Positions 40,101 through 53,490 of a stretch of 64,000 bases of DNA are shown here, in pieces. The stretch covers positions 8,276,001 through 8,340,000 of the forward strand of contig JAMPIT010000890.1 in the NCBI GenBank assembly GCA_026261815.1. The letters run 5' to 3'. Under the pieces are notes generated by a model that was not told the DNA's origin, did no database searches, and worked only from the letters and a program-made list of their open reading frames with translations. The position numbers were made by a program, and so were the translations under genes. This stretch comes from Monarcha castaneiventris obscurior. Its lineage: Eukaryota; Chordata; Aves; Passeriformes; Monarchidae. Position 1 is the stretch's first letter; each line of letters opens with the position of its first letter.

Positions 40101-41208
40101 TGGCTCTGCTTTGCATTTCTGTATCTGAGTTTGTATTTTAATATTCATTAGGTATTTGTACTGACAGCCCATCAATACATTAAATTAGTATATATGCAGC
40201 TAACAAGTATGGTACATGCTTAACTGACTTATAACAACATTAAACCAGACAGACACAACAGATTGCCTCAGCAGGGTTTAATAAACTGTACTTATCCACA
40301 GTCCCTCTGAAAAACAGACACACAACTGCAATATGCAGTGCTCCCTGGAATAGTAAGATAAACAGCAAACACACTAACCTAAACATGTTTTGTTCCTCTG
40401 CTGAGAAAATTAAAGCTCACAGAAAGCTACTTCTGTGGCTTCTATTGTTTCAAACAACTGGGCTTTCAGGTATCAAGCACCACGCATTTTAATTCCAGAA
40501 AATATTTAATGAGCATCAAATAATACTGGAGTTGATAAAAGGCATGCACAGTTATGCATTACTCTATTCATTCTCATGCAATGCTTTGAAGGTATTGAGA
40601 TCTCTGGAAGCAATTTGTATCATCATTAGAATATCAAATTTTTCTGCTAATTAATGCTAATGTGATTAAAATGGGAGCTTTTTTGGGTAAGAGGTGTTAT
40701 CTCTTCTCTATACAAGCTAGAAAGCTGCTCTTCTAAAACAGAAGAAAGCAGGCAGAAAATTGTCAGGTGATAGGAGAAGAGTTTCTCAGTTTGTTCCTTT
40801 GCAAATGCGGCTGTCTCCCATCCAGAAACTTCCAGAAGAAATCTCCTGCCTCACCTCTTGGAGAGAGAACAGATCCCCTGTTGCATTACGTGCATCAGAG
40901 TTGTCTTTTTAATCATTTCAACATAAAATCAAATAGATGTGTAGATGTGTAACAGCTTTTAGTTATACATCCTGTCGCTACTCAGAAACTGTGAGTAAAA
41001 ACACACAAAAGTACTACAATAGACAATACCCACTTAAAAAAAGCATGAGTGGGAGGGGTTTTCAAATGCAGTATTTATCTATCATTTTTCAGCTTTGTCC
41101 TGAAGCATGTGCTTGTGTAATTAACTTTTCTGCTGTGGATCCTTCTTTAACACCAGCAGAGTTACAAAAGAAGGCTCTTCTCCTGCATTAGGGCATCAGA
41201 AGTGCTCA
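37174..41208 (+). other. GRID2: GRID2 intron, block with G+C-rich sequence at 38200-39450
   Basis: No exon or repeat family was recognised. A 224-codon open frame on the + strand (38905-39579) is the longest in the window, but its translation is Ser/His/Pro-rich and has no domain I know. Several other phases and the opposite strand are open over the same bases, as expected of stop-poor G+C-rich DNA. The CTCF-like site at 39113-39126 lies here. Confidence 0.5.
39113..39126 (+). promoter_or_regulatory. CTCF-like binding site
   Basis: The sequence CCACCAGAGGGAGC agrees with the vertebrate CTCF core CCASYAGRKGGCRS at 13 of 14 positions; the mismatch is A for C at the twelfth. The flanking AG before it is also compatible. 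This is a motif match only; occupancy cannot be judged from sequence. Confidence 0.4.
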
Positions 41209-41302
41209 CGCTCCCATCGATTAAACCACAACAGTCCCTCCCCAAGCGCTTCATTTCCGTCAGGCTCGGGACCCGAGCGTGGGCACAATCCCTGCCCTGA
41301 CG
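41209..41302. promoter_or_regulatory. Short CpG cluster with a 6-bp-stem inverted repeat
   Basis: Eight CpG sites occur in 94 bp, and a perfect inverted repeat CTCGGG-A-CCCGAG sits at 41265-41277. The surrounding intron has few CpGs. It may be a conserved regulatory element or a decaying insertion; neither is demonstrated. Confidence 0.3.
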
Positions 41303-44300
41303 AGATGTGCTTGGGAGGGGTTTTGCAGAAAGCACAGAGCTTGAGACAATCCCTAAGCAGCACTGCCCTGCACATTGCCTTTGAAGGCCCATCAGCCAGC
41401 TGCAGCCCCCGAGGAGCACAGAGCAAACAGGCAGGACACTGCACGGCCAGGAGGGAAGCAGGTTAATGCACTTACACAGGCAAGAATAAACACGGAGAGC
41501 TTTCCAGTGTGCTCCAAGTAACAACAGTCTCTAGGCAGTGAGGTGCCGAGGCACTAGGGCTGCCAGCATCCTCCATGAGGGTTTGGAGAGTTTCCTCTGG
41601 CATTGGGAAAATCCCTAGCAACAAATGAAAGCATCCTTCTTAAAATAATAATTTCTTTTCATTTTTGTTGTTGTTGTTACTGTTTTCACTTGATCTCTCT
41701 GTATCTATTTGTGGTAGAGAGCTGTTGGCTTGTTCACTGTTTAAAATATTGAAACTGTTTTAACTTTTTCTCTCTGTTAATAAATAATATAAAGCATATG
41801 GGAAACTGGCACTGGATGCAGCAGCAGTATCTTGGCAATGTCAGGTGACACTTTAACATCAGATTCTGCTCATTTTCACGAGGAGGGAAAAATCAGCAGC
41901 GCTTGAGCTGCTCTTGCATGGGTAATGCTATTGTGAGCAGTTTGAGGCATTTTCTCTGATAGAGTGAAAAGCTGCCTCTTAGAAATCACAGGTAATTTCT
42001 CAGGGCATGACCAGACTTTATATTCCTTTCATTTACATTTATTTACAGTTTTTTGAAAGAAGGCACGAGACCCTGACTGTTAACTTTCTCCCCAGATTTG
42101 TTTCTTTGGGGCCTTCTCCCAGCCCTGCATCATCTCTCCTTTCCAAGCTACATCCAGTCTTGCTGACACCCAAACCCAGAACTATGGAGGTGAGACACTT
42201 CCAATGGGATAGGAGGCCCCAAGAGAAAATTGCTAGCTTATTAGAGGTACCTGTGCTTATTTACTGATAACGTTATCCCCAACCAAGCATATAAAGGTAA
42301 GTTGGGTGGTCTACCATTACCATTCCTTTTGTGAACCTTTAAGAGCATTCCAGTTTTTTCTCCCTGTGGTTTTTATTTCCTGTGGATAGTCTGCAAATTT
42401 ATAGTCAGGTAGCACCTAAGAGTCCAAGCTCTGGGCCAGGCAGTAATTTTCTTTCTCATAAACTGTCTCTTACAGACCAACCTCCATAAAAGATGTACAG
42501 TTCTGGGAGTGCTGGGGATTTTTGTTCGTTGGAAGATGGGTTTCATTTCTGATGTGGCATTAAAAATCACACCAAAAGATAAAAAGGATTAAGAGATGGC
42601 TGTTTATTTATCTTATTATCATTTACAAATGCTAGGATGTAAAGCTCAATGTAACAACTTGGAACTAGGATATGCAAGTGGGGAAACTGAACTGGTGACG
42701 TCTGAAAGCTGAACAAAGCCAAGATACATTGCAGATATCTCTGGTTCAGGCTTTCTCCACGAGTTTGCACTGAAATGCAAACAAAGTGGCTTCAAACTGC
42801 TGTCATTAAGAGGTGATAGCTCCAGGAACAGTGTTACATCACAGAGCTGCCAGAACATGCCTTAGTCCCTTTTATTAAGTACTTGGCCAAAAACCACCCA
42901 GGTGGTTTGGTACCTGCCCCATCTCAGCTGTCAGACAGCTATTGTGAGAGCAAATTCATTGGAAAATGATTTCAGGACCACCTATTTATTGCCACACATT
43001 GCCAGGGGTTCCTCTGAGCCAGCAGGAGGAACACATTGTGGCTTTTCACACTTGCCCTTCCTTTTGCCCATTTTCCTCTGCAGCAGTTTGGAGGCAGCAA
43101 ACAAGCTGAGCAGTGCTCCCTCGAGCTGCTCCTGGCTCCACTGCAATTCTTCTGGTCTAGAAAGGTCTAAAACCTTCTCTGAAGGTGGGAAATGCCCATT
43201 CCTCGTTTCCCAAGCAGAAGATGATGACTAACAGTAATGAAGTTTGTGTGCTGGAGGAGGCAGTGTGGGCAGACATTTCCCTTTCCAGTGGTGTGGAAGC
43301 TTTCCCCATTGGTGCTGTGTCCAGGTTGGCACGCTGCTACAGAGATGTTCTGGTCCAGAGGGGAAGTTTTCATTTGCAGTTTTTAGCCAGCCCCTAGAAC
43401 TGATTTCTTTTTTTGTTAACCCCAAACCTATATTCTTGCTCTCTTTCTATCTGCAGAATCAGAGGTGCTTTTTTCTATTATCTATAAGCAAAACCTTGCA
43501 TTGCTTCTATTATTGGTTTTAAAAACCGATACTATCAGAAACCTGGGTTTACTATACTCATTAATTTCCTTTCAATAGCTTTGGTGTTGGTCTTTCTGTC
43601 ATATGCATACAGTGTATTTCACTCATGCTGCTTTTCTGCAGAGCTTTAATACATGATTTGGGAGGAAGAACCATATCCTGCCATTTAAGCAAATGTGGCT
43701 TTAGGGCTGCTGTGTGTTCCTCCAGTGAGCCATAATCACCCTGACTGTGTCACAAAGCCTGTCTGATTGGGACTGGGGGGCTCAGTAATGAATTTTGAAT
43801 TTTCTTTATCTTTGAATGAGTCCAGATGCTTTGTTAGATACCAGTCCCATTCTCCCTCCTTTCCATTTTTTTTTAATCTTTTTTTTTATGTCAGAATGAA
43901 TTGATCCCAGGCTGCTCCTCTGTAGTCTGACACTCCTGAATATGGAAGTGTCACTGTAAAATGAACCATAGCAAATTGTTAATAAGCTACCTTCAGAGAG
44001 AGTTATAGTTTTTGACATTTGGTTATAGATTTATCCCTTGTGCAGGAAGCCTCATTCATTTCCTGCATGCTAACCATGGTGGGGAAAAGGCATTATTAAG
44101 TATTTTTCATACTTTGGTCTGTTGAACAGCCACATCAAATGTGGTGCCAGGCTCTAGCAGGCACCAAGAGCAGGAAATGGAAGGAAGGACAGAAGAAAAG
44201 TCAACGCTGTGTGAAACCTATGGGCCAAATTCCTTTCAAAGGGTAGTATTTTTAGGGTGCCTGTCCCACCATATCAGTTTGGTATCAATGCTGCATATTC

Positions 44301-47300
44301 TGAAACATGCTGCCAGTTTTGAGGGCTTATTGAGTCAGGTTAGAACATGGCTCTGCACTGACTTCCATGAAGCCAACCCTGACAGCAGCTCTTTCTGCTG
44401 AAAATAAATAATAACCATAATGTATTTTTTTAAATGTTTGCATGTATCTATTAATTTGTTCATATAGTGCTTATAATTTTAATAATAGTAAAAAAAAGAG
44501 GTGACATAATGATCACTAATTATGAAATTTTTCACTTCAATTTGCTGATATTGTCATTCTCACCTAAACATTCATTTAGAATAAATAAACAGAAACTATA
44601 AACAAAACCCATTAAGTAATTTAGCAAATATCAATCTTATTATAATGCCAAGATACTAAAATTCTGCTTATAAAACCCCAGTATTCTGGTTTCTGAGATA
44701 AATGCCTGGAAACAATATTGCTATGTTCACCTATTCTGATTTTAAAGTGATACTGGGTACAGCAATTTTAGATTGATGCTTTGGACCTGACCAAAAAAAA
44801 AAACCAAAACCCTACTTATTATTTTGTTCCCTTTGGTTCCTCTAACACTAAATATGTCATTGTAAGTAAAACCCATATAAAAGGGGAAAGAGCTGCTCCT
44901 TGTCCAAGGATCATGATTGGAAATAGTGTGACTGTTTTCTCCCAGTAAGAAGCTTACAAATGTGTTCAGAAGGTGCACTGCCCAGCCTAATGTTAGCTGT
45001 GCTCACATTTTGTTCTTAGCAGTGAGCAAATCTCACTTAGAAAATTGCAAAATCTCTCTTCCAACCTATGATTAAAGGAATGGCAGTGACTTCAGATAAT
45101 GATATTTTATATATATATCAATTCTCTTCTCCAAAGGTATTATACTTTACTCTGGATTTTCAAAATCAGGTGTAGCAGGGTATTTGCAGAAGTGGCACCA
45201 AGGCTTATATAAAGCAATGCCCAGGTAAGATAAAATAATAACCCCGCGAAATGAGGGAGAGATCCAAAGCACACCAAAGCCAGTTATTCCTTCCCAGGAA
45301 TTTAGCAGACATTGGCTTAGTCTCCCATCACCTATAGCTTCTTTGCTGGTGTTTTTTTCCCCTTTAGGAGAAAAACGAAGGTGTTCTTGAAAACTAAGCG
45401 AGGGCAGCATTCTTGCCTGCTGGGGGCTGGCCTCCCCTTTCAGCTCTGGTTTCCACCAGTGCAATTCTAGGTCTTGACCCCCATGTAGGCACAGTGGACA
45501 ACATCATGACATGCAGAGAAACTGATTTTGGGATGCAGTGAGATCTCACACCTCCTGTGTTTGCACGGAGGTGAAAGTAACGTGCCTTGTGGTCACAAGT
45601 GATTTACACCTCCATGCCAGCTGGATGGCAAATGCCAAGGCCAAGCCCTGGGGGGTGGGATGTGAGGGCAGGTTGGTGCGGAGGTACCTGGTGCTATGCT
45701 GTATAAGCAGCTGGGGAGGTTGGCTGCAATCCTGCAGACTGATAAACCCCGGTACCTGCCCTGCAGGAGCAAGCCTGGTGCCAAACAACTGCCAGGAATG
45801 GCCTCAGCAGCATCAGACTTTGAAAATCTAACCATGAAAGTTAAGTGGAGCTGTTACTCGTCTCCCCAGATAAAGCTAACATGCTGAAATACAAGGCTGA
45901 GTTGAATTTTACAAAAGGGAAAAGCCTCCTAATTGCATAATTAGACTTGCAGGAGATGAAAGGGCAATGCCAAGCTAAGCCTGGCTAAGCCAAAAAAAAA
46001 AAAAACCAAACCCAAACTGATGAAGTGCTTATCTACCTGCGAAACAAGATTGAAGGATCAGTGTGTTGCAGGGAAATACAAGTTTATTAATACCAATAAA
46101 GACATAAACATTAAAGTCATTGGATTAGGAAAAAATAAAGTATTGTCATGATCAGACTATATTTTTTAATGGCACTTTATAGGTTTCTGTTGATGTCCTG
46201 GCATTAATTCCTCATTTTATCCTGTGAGTTAATTTTAGGAATCCTTTGTGACAATTTGGAGTGATTATAATAATTTTCAAGTATATACTAATTTTACTGA
46301 CCTTTTGGGAAGTTCAATCCAATTTCAACTAAAATCAGTTGCTAGGTATTTATCAACTTCAGTCAGAGCAGCTTCTTACCACATATGATCCTGATAGCTG
46401 CTTGTGTGTATTTATTGTACCCTAAATGAGGTTATTAAATAAACAGAGATGCACTTAAGATAATGCTTGTCCTACAACTCACAGGACTGTAGGTTAGAGC
46501 AAAACTGATTAGGTTAAGGGAAGGAGTTCTGCCAAGCTGCAGTGTATGTTGAAGATGGACACTGAAGCTGTCTGGGGCCTGGATACTTTAGGAAAATTCT
46601 CAGCAGAGATTTGGAGCTGGATTCTCTGAAGAGGTTAAAAAATCCATGTAAAAATCAGTTCATCTGAGTCCCTAGATTTTAATGCTATAGGTGTGGGGTT
46701 ATAACGTTGTTACACTTCACCTGGGGATGAGGATGTGTAAGTATTCATATGCATGTTGGCCCAAGAAAAAGACTTCTGTTTTGTACCAAATAGGTTTTTT
46801 TTTTTTTTTTTTTTTTGTTTAAGGATTTTATTTAAGGCTGCTTCCTTATTGTAACTAGAATTCTTAAGGGTGTGTTTGGTCCTGATACAAGGGTGTATTT
46901 GTCAAACCACACAACTTCCAGCCCTCTTTTACAAGGTCAGCTTTTTATCCCACCCTGCCTTTCTTGTACAAGCTGCTGGTAACCAAATCTTCTGAGTGCT
47001 CCCAGTAGTGTCCTGAGCAGCCTGAATGACTTCTGAAAATGTGTGGATTCTCCACAGGTTTCTCCCGAGGTAATGGGTGGCACTGCAGGGTGTCTGTCTG
47101 TGTGTTCAGGCCACTTGCTATGTATTAGAAAAATCAGAGTGCTCCGCTCCAGGGCATTCAGTCAAAATACAAAGTGGTGATTTTTGGCTCTAAAGGGGAG
47201 GAGGGGAAGGAGAAAAAGAGGTTTGGGGCAGTCCTTCCTTCTGGGGACTTCCATTCTTGCTGTCCCATTCTTATTCACCTCTTGTTTAAAAAAAAACATT

Positions 47301-50300
47301 CAGGTGTTAAAAGTAATCTTTTACATATTTGAGGCCAGAGAGCCCCAAGTCTGGGGACTCCAGTAATGCAAAGAAAACCCAAACTTTTCAAACCAAGAAA
47401 ACCCAGCTTTTCAACTGACAGGTAACAGTTATGTTTTATTTTAAAATTGTAACCAAAAAACCTAAATGCTTTATCAGAGGCATTCATTAAAGAAGCTGTG
47501 TGTTCCCAGCTATGGAAATTGAGTGCTCACTGAAGTTGCCTTCCCTACCAGCCTGTGCAGACTGATGTCTTTCTCTCCCTCCTTAAAAGGCCTAATTATG
47601 CCATAGGCAGCCACCTTGCTCTGTTCAGTCTCGTATTCTGCCACATTACCATTAGAAGCAGAAAGAGCTAATTAAATAAGTATACTAAATGACTATTTTC
47701 TCATTCATATATTCTCCATCCAACCTCATTGTGTATTCTCTTTTAGTCAGGGGATAGATAGAGGAAGGCAGGCCCTTTTTTTTCCATCGGTTCTCAGGGG
47801 TTTAGGCTGCCATTAGGACTACTGCAGTTATATATAGGTTATTTTTCAATTCCTTCTACATTCTCAGATTGAAATTCACTCCCTTGGTATATACTGTCTT
47901 CTGCATAAAGGCATCAGAGGAAGCCAAAATGTAATCCTGCTTAGCTCCTACTTTGTTTCAACACATCAAAATTTCAGGTGTAAAAGAACACTGAGATTCT
48001 TTAATAAAGACATACGAGGTCAAACCAACCTCAGCAGCCTGTCCCTGGTGCCAGTTGTGCTTGCAGTTTACCAAGCATATTAAAAACCAGTGGCTGATGC
48101 TTTGTGGATTTGCCCTGCTTTTCTGTGGGAAGAAAAGGGGTTGTATATAACAGCAGACATCCCTTTCCCCCGCTGCGTCCTGTTTCTCTCCTCAGCCCAG
48201 AGAGGGAGAATGAATGTCAGCCTGTGAAAGGAGAATCCCTTTGGCAAGGAGAAGGCTTCCATGAGCTCTCCCATGGGCATTCCCTTTCTGCCTCATGTCT
48301 GAGCAAAGGGCAGCTCATATTATTTTAGGCCTCCCTTGGGATGTCAGGAGCAGAAGGTAGATGATACCCATCAAGACATTAGGACCCAGGGCTCCATGCA
48401 CTGTGTAAAACAGTTCTGAAAACTATATAATTTATCAGGCAGATGTAATTCCATCAAGGGGTGCTGGAGATGGTGCAAACCACATCATCCAATTATAGCC
48501 TGGAAATTCAGTTACTGTGCCTGCAGGAGCAAATATTGCCCTTATATCCTATAGTGTGATTCTGCAAATCTTGTTTGGGGGGAAGCAGTGCTGCCCTCCT
48601 CCCCCTTAGTGCTGTTCCGGAAGTATTTGTGGGATGAATTTTGGTGGAATACACGCCATATTAAAAATGCTACTGGTTTATGCCACAAAAGGCTAAGGTG
48701 AATGGAGTGCAATTTTTCCCTCGTGAGCTCTTCGCTTAAATTTCATTGTCATGGGTTTAGTGCTGAGTTCAGTGCAATCCAAGCAACACAGCCAGAAAAG
48801 CAGAAGGGTTAATTAGATGCGATATGCTGGCCTTGGTACAAAATACACAGAGCTTGACTGGTTTAAGTAAGTATTTGTGTTTGATTAGAGCCTGCATGTC
48901 CTAATATAGAGAGACTGTGTTGTAATAGAAAAGATGATAAAGATTGAATTTATGTCTTTTTTAATAGGAATGAGAAGTGTAGAATTAACCTAAGATTATC
49001 CTACCCTCTCTGTCGGTAAGAGTAGAGTTTGTTTTAGATTTGTTTTATAGTATACTGTGAAGGGTTTTGCTGGATTTGCTGCTAATTTGCTATTCCAAAG
49101 GAAATATTAATGCTCTAAGGAACAAGTTCTAAACATCTAATATGTAAAAACAACTCCCAAAGTACTCATTTGGCATTACACAAGAGTCATACTTAATCTC
49201 TAGAGCGTATGGCATTTTGTTATGGTTGCACATGTTGACAAATGCTATCAAACCTGTAAAATATGAATTTATTTTGTAAGCAATATACTTATTTTTATTT
49301 CATTGAAGTAATCAACATCTGTCTGCATAGTCTGAGAAAGTGCTGTGTCTGGCTTTTTAATATTAAAATTCCTTTGCTTTGGTCATAAACCTGTCAGTCC
49401 TGATAGCTGAACTGAAGGCAGTTTAACTGAGTTTTATAATATCTGTGGCTTCCTGTGAGCTGTCTCTACTCTGGTCAGGGCATTGAAGGTCCTTAAGAAT
49501 TGAAGGTACTTAAGTATTTGCCTTAAGTCCAGAAAACAGTCTAGAGGTCAAAACCAAATTTTCCCCATATCTTGGAAGATGGATGCACTTCAGAAACCCC
49601 TATAATTCTGATTTTTATGGATACCCCAGAGTGCTTCCAGATGTATGCCCTTGCAGGAAAAGAACAATAACAGCCTGGTTACCATCTGTGGGACTAAGCC
49701 ACAGCACAAGGCTCGGCCCATCAGGGCCCACACAACTCTCTTACCCTGCCACTACCTTTAGCCACATAAGATAAATAAAATGGATGGGTTTTAGTTGTAA
49801 CCAGCCTGTGTGTAGCTTTTTAGATGTCAGACTTTGCACTCCCCTACTGAGCTTGTACAGTTGTGTGTTGAGCTTTTAGAAGAAAACACTAACTTTTTTT
49901 CCCTGAACTTCTACATGTTTCAATTGAAAATATTTGAGCGAGGCAATGAAGGTTTGGTCTCAGCTTAGAAAATGTAGAAATGTTCTTGGCTGAAGTAATT
50001 TTAGAACTTCACAGGACTCCAAATCCAGTTTAAGGGCAGAGAGACTGCTGCTTCTGGAAAGCTATCCCAGGTGCTAAATGCCCTGTTAAAATACAAAGCT
50101 CCTCCCAAACAAAAGATTTAATAAAAGATTATTTTTCTTTTATGGCATTTTTTACAACCACTGCAGTGTATGGCACCCTCCATGGTTTTACAGCCCCTTT
50201 GTCATTGCCTTGAGTTTACTGGCCATGGTAATATTTATGGACAGTGCAGACACCGTGCTCTGAACAGAGTCTGCTCACCAGCATCAAGGATGATTCACAG

Positions 50301-53300
50301 GAACGATTTTTTTATGTGATGAGATTTTATAGTAAAACAGAACTCATATTGTTTATTAGTCACAACTTTTCACAGTCTGAACCATTCCAGTTAGCCTTCT
50401 TTATGTCACTAAAACTTTATTCAGAATTATTTTTGCTTGATGGCATTTCAGCTGTCCTGGTATTTTGAAATAGAGATTTTGGTTCATTTTTGCTTTTTAC
50501 AAGGGTATTTATCTCTCTGTAGCAGATGTAGTTCTCCCACCCCATCCTCCCACAGAAAAGTCTGCTCTGAAGATCTAAGATGAGGATGTGGGGAGAGGGA
50601 AGAAAACCAATGAATTTTATACGATAAGGCAAATAATTTAATAAACATCAACGTGGAGTGTAGCTGTCCCTCCTGTGCTATTTCAGACAGGCTGCCCACT
50701 CAGCTGGAGTTGGCAGGATGGATAGAAAGAAGTGTGCAGGAAGAGAGGAGAGCTGTTGCATCAGGGGCTCCATCCCGAAGGACAGAAAGGAAGAGGGCTT
50801 CTCAGTGGTCTGTAAGTGCTGCAGTCCCATGCTCAGCATTTCACTCCTTTAAATTCTGCCCCAGTTAGCTTGGCCACCTCCATCTTCCCTGGCTTCTCTC
50901 TGCCTTTCCCCTCGTTAGCAGCCTGCCTTAGTGACCAGGTGCAATTTCAGGAACAAAAGTGGAAGCAGCTGGGAAGAAAAGAAGAAATCCTTTTTTCCTT
51001 TAGTGCTTCTGGTGCAGGGACACAAAATCTCACTTAGGCCCTGCCACATACAGGCCTCTGCTCACCCGTTAGGCTTATTTTTAGTCTCATTGCCCTGTGG
51101 AGAGTGTAATGATCTCTTGCATGAGATTGCAGGAAACTCCACAGGTCAGGACCGCCTCCACTTCTGCTTGTTTTGATTCTGTGTATGGTTATTGCTTCTG
51201 GCCTGTATGGAAACCCCCTGTATGTCAGAAACAAGGTTTGGGCTTTCTCCAAGAATACTTCAGATGTTGTTTAACTTCACTTTCACATTGATAAAATGGC
51301 AGAAACTCTTTCCATTAGTCCTTCCCACATCAAGAATCCCTCTGCTTCTGTCAAAACCTAATCACAAGTGAAGATGTCCCCCACAGAGGACCTCTTTATA
51401 ACCACAGCAACTCCATCAGCAGCTCATGGTCACATTGCAGAGCTGCTTGTCAGGAAGGATGGGTTTTCTTGCTCAGAGGGGGCACCTGCAAGTGTATTTT
51501 CCTTCTCTGTAATGAAAGCAGGAGAAAAGCACATTCAAGGCTCATGCTTGCTGTTTCTTGGACACGTGATGACTTTAAAAAACAGACAGACTGGAAGAAT
51601 GGTCAAAATAATGTGTATGAGTGGGGAAATGCAATTTCCAAACACAGCCATTACATTGCAAAAGCAGCTGATGATTCATGAGCATTAGCAAAGAGTTTTG
51701 ACCATCTTTTCAAATTATATTAATATTGTTATTGCTCTTGCAGTGGCTGAGAACCTTTTATTGCATTCATTACCCTTTTAAAAAGTAATACTAAGGTTGT
51801 TTTCCGGAATAGTAACTGTGTGTATCGCAGCTGTGGTTCTGAGAATAAATAGTTTCGTGGGGTGTGTTGGCTTATTCCAGCATTGACTGCTGTGTATTTG
51901 CTCTCTGAAAATTAACTATAAAATGACACCTCTGGGTCCAGAGTCCATAGTTTTTAAAATTTTCGAATCAGTGGCACTCACATTTCAAACAGGTCTATTT
52001 CTTTGCTTCCCTAGCTGCCAGCTGCTGCTGCTCAGTGCTAACTTAGCATCACAGTTCATAAACTTTCTCCAAACTGCACCTTGCCTTGAGTGGCCCAGTG
52101 CACTCTCCTTTTCTTTTGGCAATCCTGGGGCCCTGCTTTCAAGTTTCTACAATCCACCTCCATCTAAACAACTGTGTGTGTAAAGATTGTTTCTCAAAAT
52201 GTTTTGTGTTCTTACTCAACTTGGTTCATCCTGAAGCAGAATAAAGTGCATAGAAACAAGACCTTTGTAGGCATTGTGGCTTGGTTTTGCAGTTTGCCGT
52301 AACCCAGATTGACCCTCACAGAAATTGTTTAGATGATTTCAGGAGGGAAAAGAGAAGACAGAAAAAGCTGGGATGGTGACATAAACTTCCTTTTCACTCA
52401 GAAATTGAGCCCAAAAAGGAATGATAAATATTTACATTAAAATATGAATAACAATTTTTCTATTCAAAATTAATTTTAAACATAGTCGATTTTATTTTCC
52501 CTTAAAAACTGGAAGTCCTTTGGTGCTTAAATCTGTAAGAAAATATTTTGCTATAGGCCAGATTAAATATTTTTTTTAGAAATTAACTTATCTTTTTCTA
52601 TTACAAACAGGCCCTAAAATTAATTATTTTTAGAGTCCTGAGGAGAAATAATGGAAATTGAATACACAAGTTTGATGCTACTGTGCAGGAAAAAAAGGAT
52701 TTGTTGTTTCTGTATGCAACACTGGTGGTATTTTTATTGGTGATTAATACTAAGTTCATTTCTGCTACAGATACATCATAAAAATTCAGCGCTACATAAG
52801 CAGTCTGGAATCTGATAAACATGATTATCATGAGCGATGCTAGAAGCTCAAGCTATTCAGCTTATCAAAATGAGAGAGAAATGAGTGGGTTTAGGTTATT
52901 CTAGAACAGAAAGAATGCAAGTAATTTATGTCAGCTTTATACAGACCTAATTTTCGTCCAATTTAAACCAGATTTCTAGTATTGAGTGTCAGGGTTTGCA
53001 GTATCCCTTAGACAAAGGCTTCTTGCAGAAACACTTTCCATAATGATATTTATGGATCAGGACAGGAGAGTAGGTATAGCCCATGTGGTTGTTCATTGTA
53101 TCTGAATGAGGACATAGGGACTCTGGAAGGAATTAGATTTTTGTTGTGGAAATGCATTTTTCCCTGGCAGCTCAGAATAAAAGATCAATTTGTACTTTGC
53201 ATTATTTTGTCTCCTCTTCAACAAGGTTGCAAATCAGGCTCTCTGTATGAGAGCACAGGATGGCTGTTCCCTGGCAAAGAACTGAATCTGTATTGGTTGG

Positions 53301-53427
53301 TTATTACTTCTGAATCTTTAACAAGGAGACAGCTCTTCTACAGATGGTAATGCTCAAAAATATTACAGCTATCCCTCAGAAAAAATGTTGCAAGAAAGTC
53401 ATGACTGGAAGTGCATGAAGATAAATG
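41303..53427 (+). other. GRID2: GRID2 intron, block between the CpG cluster and the duplicated unit
   Basis: No exon or transposable element was recognised. Mostly AT-rich, with very AT-rich stretches at 44400-44700, 46100-46320, 49020-49380 and 52430-52620. It contains TTG repeats near 41664-41677, an A run at 45992-46004 and a T tract at 46795-46816. All open frames are short, and none shows a known domain. Confidence 0.58.
46795..46816 (+). repeat. (T)22 homopolymer
   Basis: Twenty-two consecutive T, then GTTTAAGG. No recognised retroposed sequence or target duplication next to it. Confidence 0.95.
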
Positions 53428-53490
53428 GGAATTGCAAGTATGAGCAACTCTATTTGAACTAAAAAAAGGAATTGCAAGTCTGAGCATTCT
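53428..53490 (+). repeat. Imperfect tandem duplication, 40-bp unit
   Basis: GGAATTGCAAGTATGAGCA at 53428 recurs as GGAATTGCAAGTCTGAGCA at 53468, exactly 40 bp later, with weaker similarity over the next few bases. This looks like one local duplication event that has since diverged. Confidence 0.75.
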
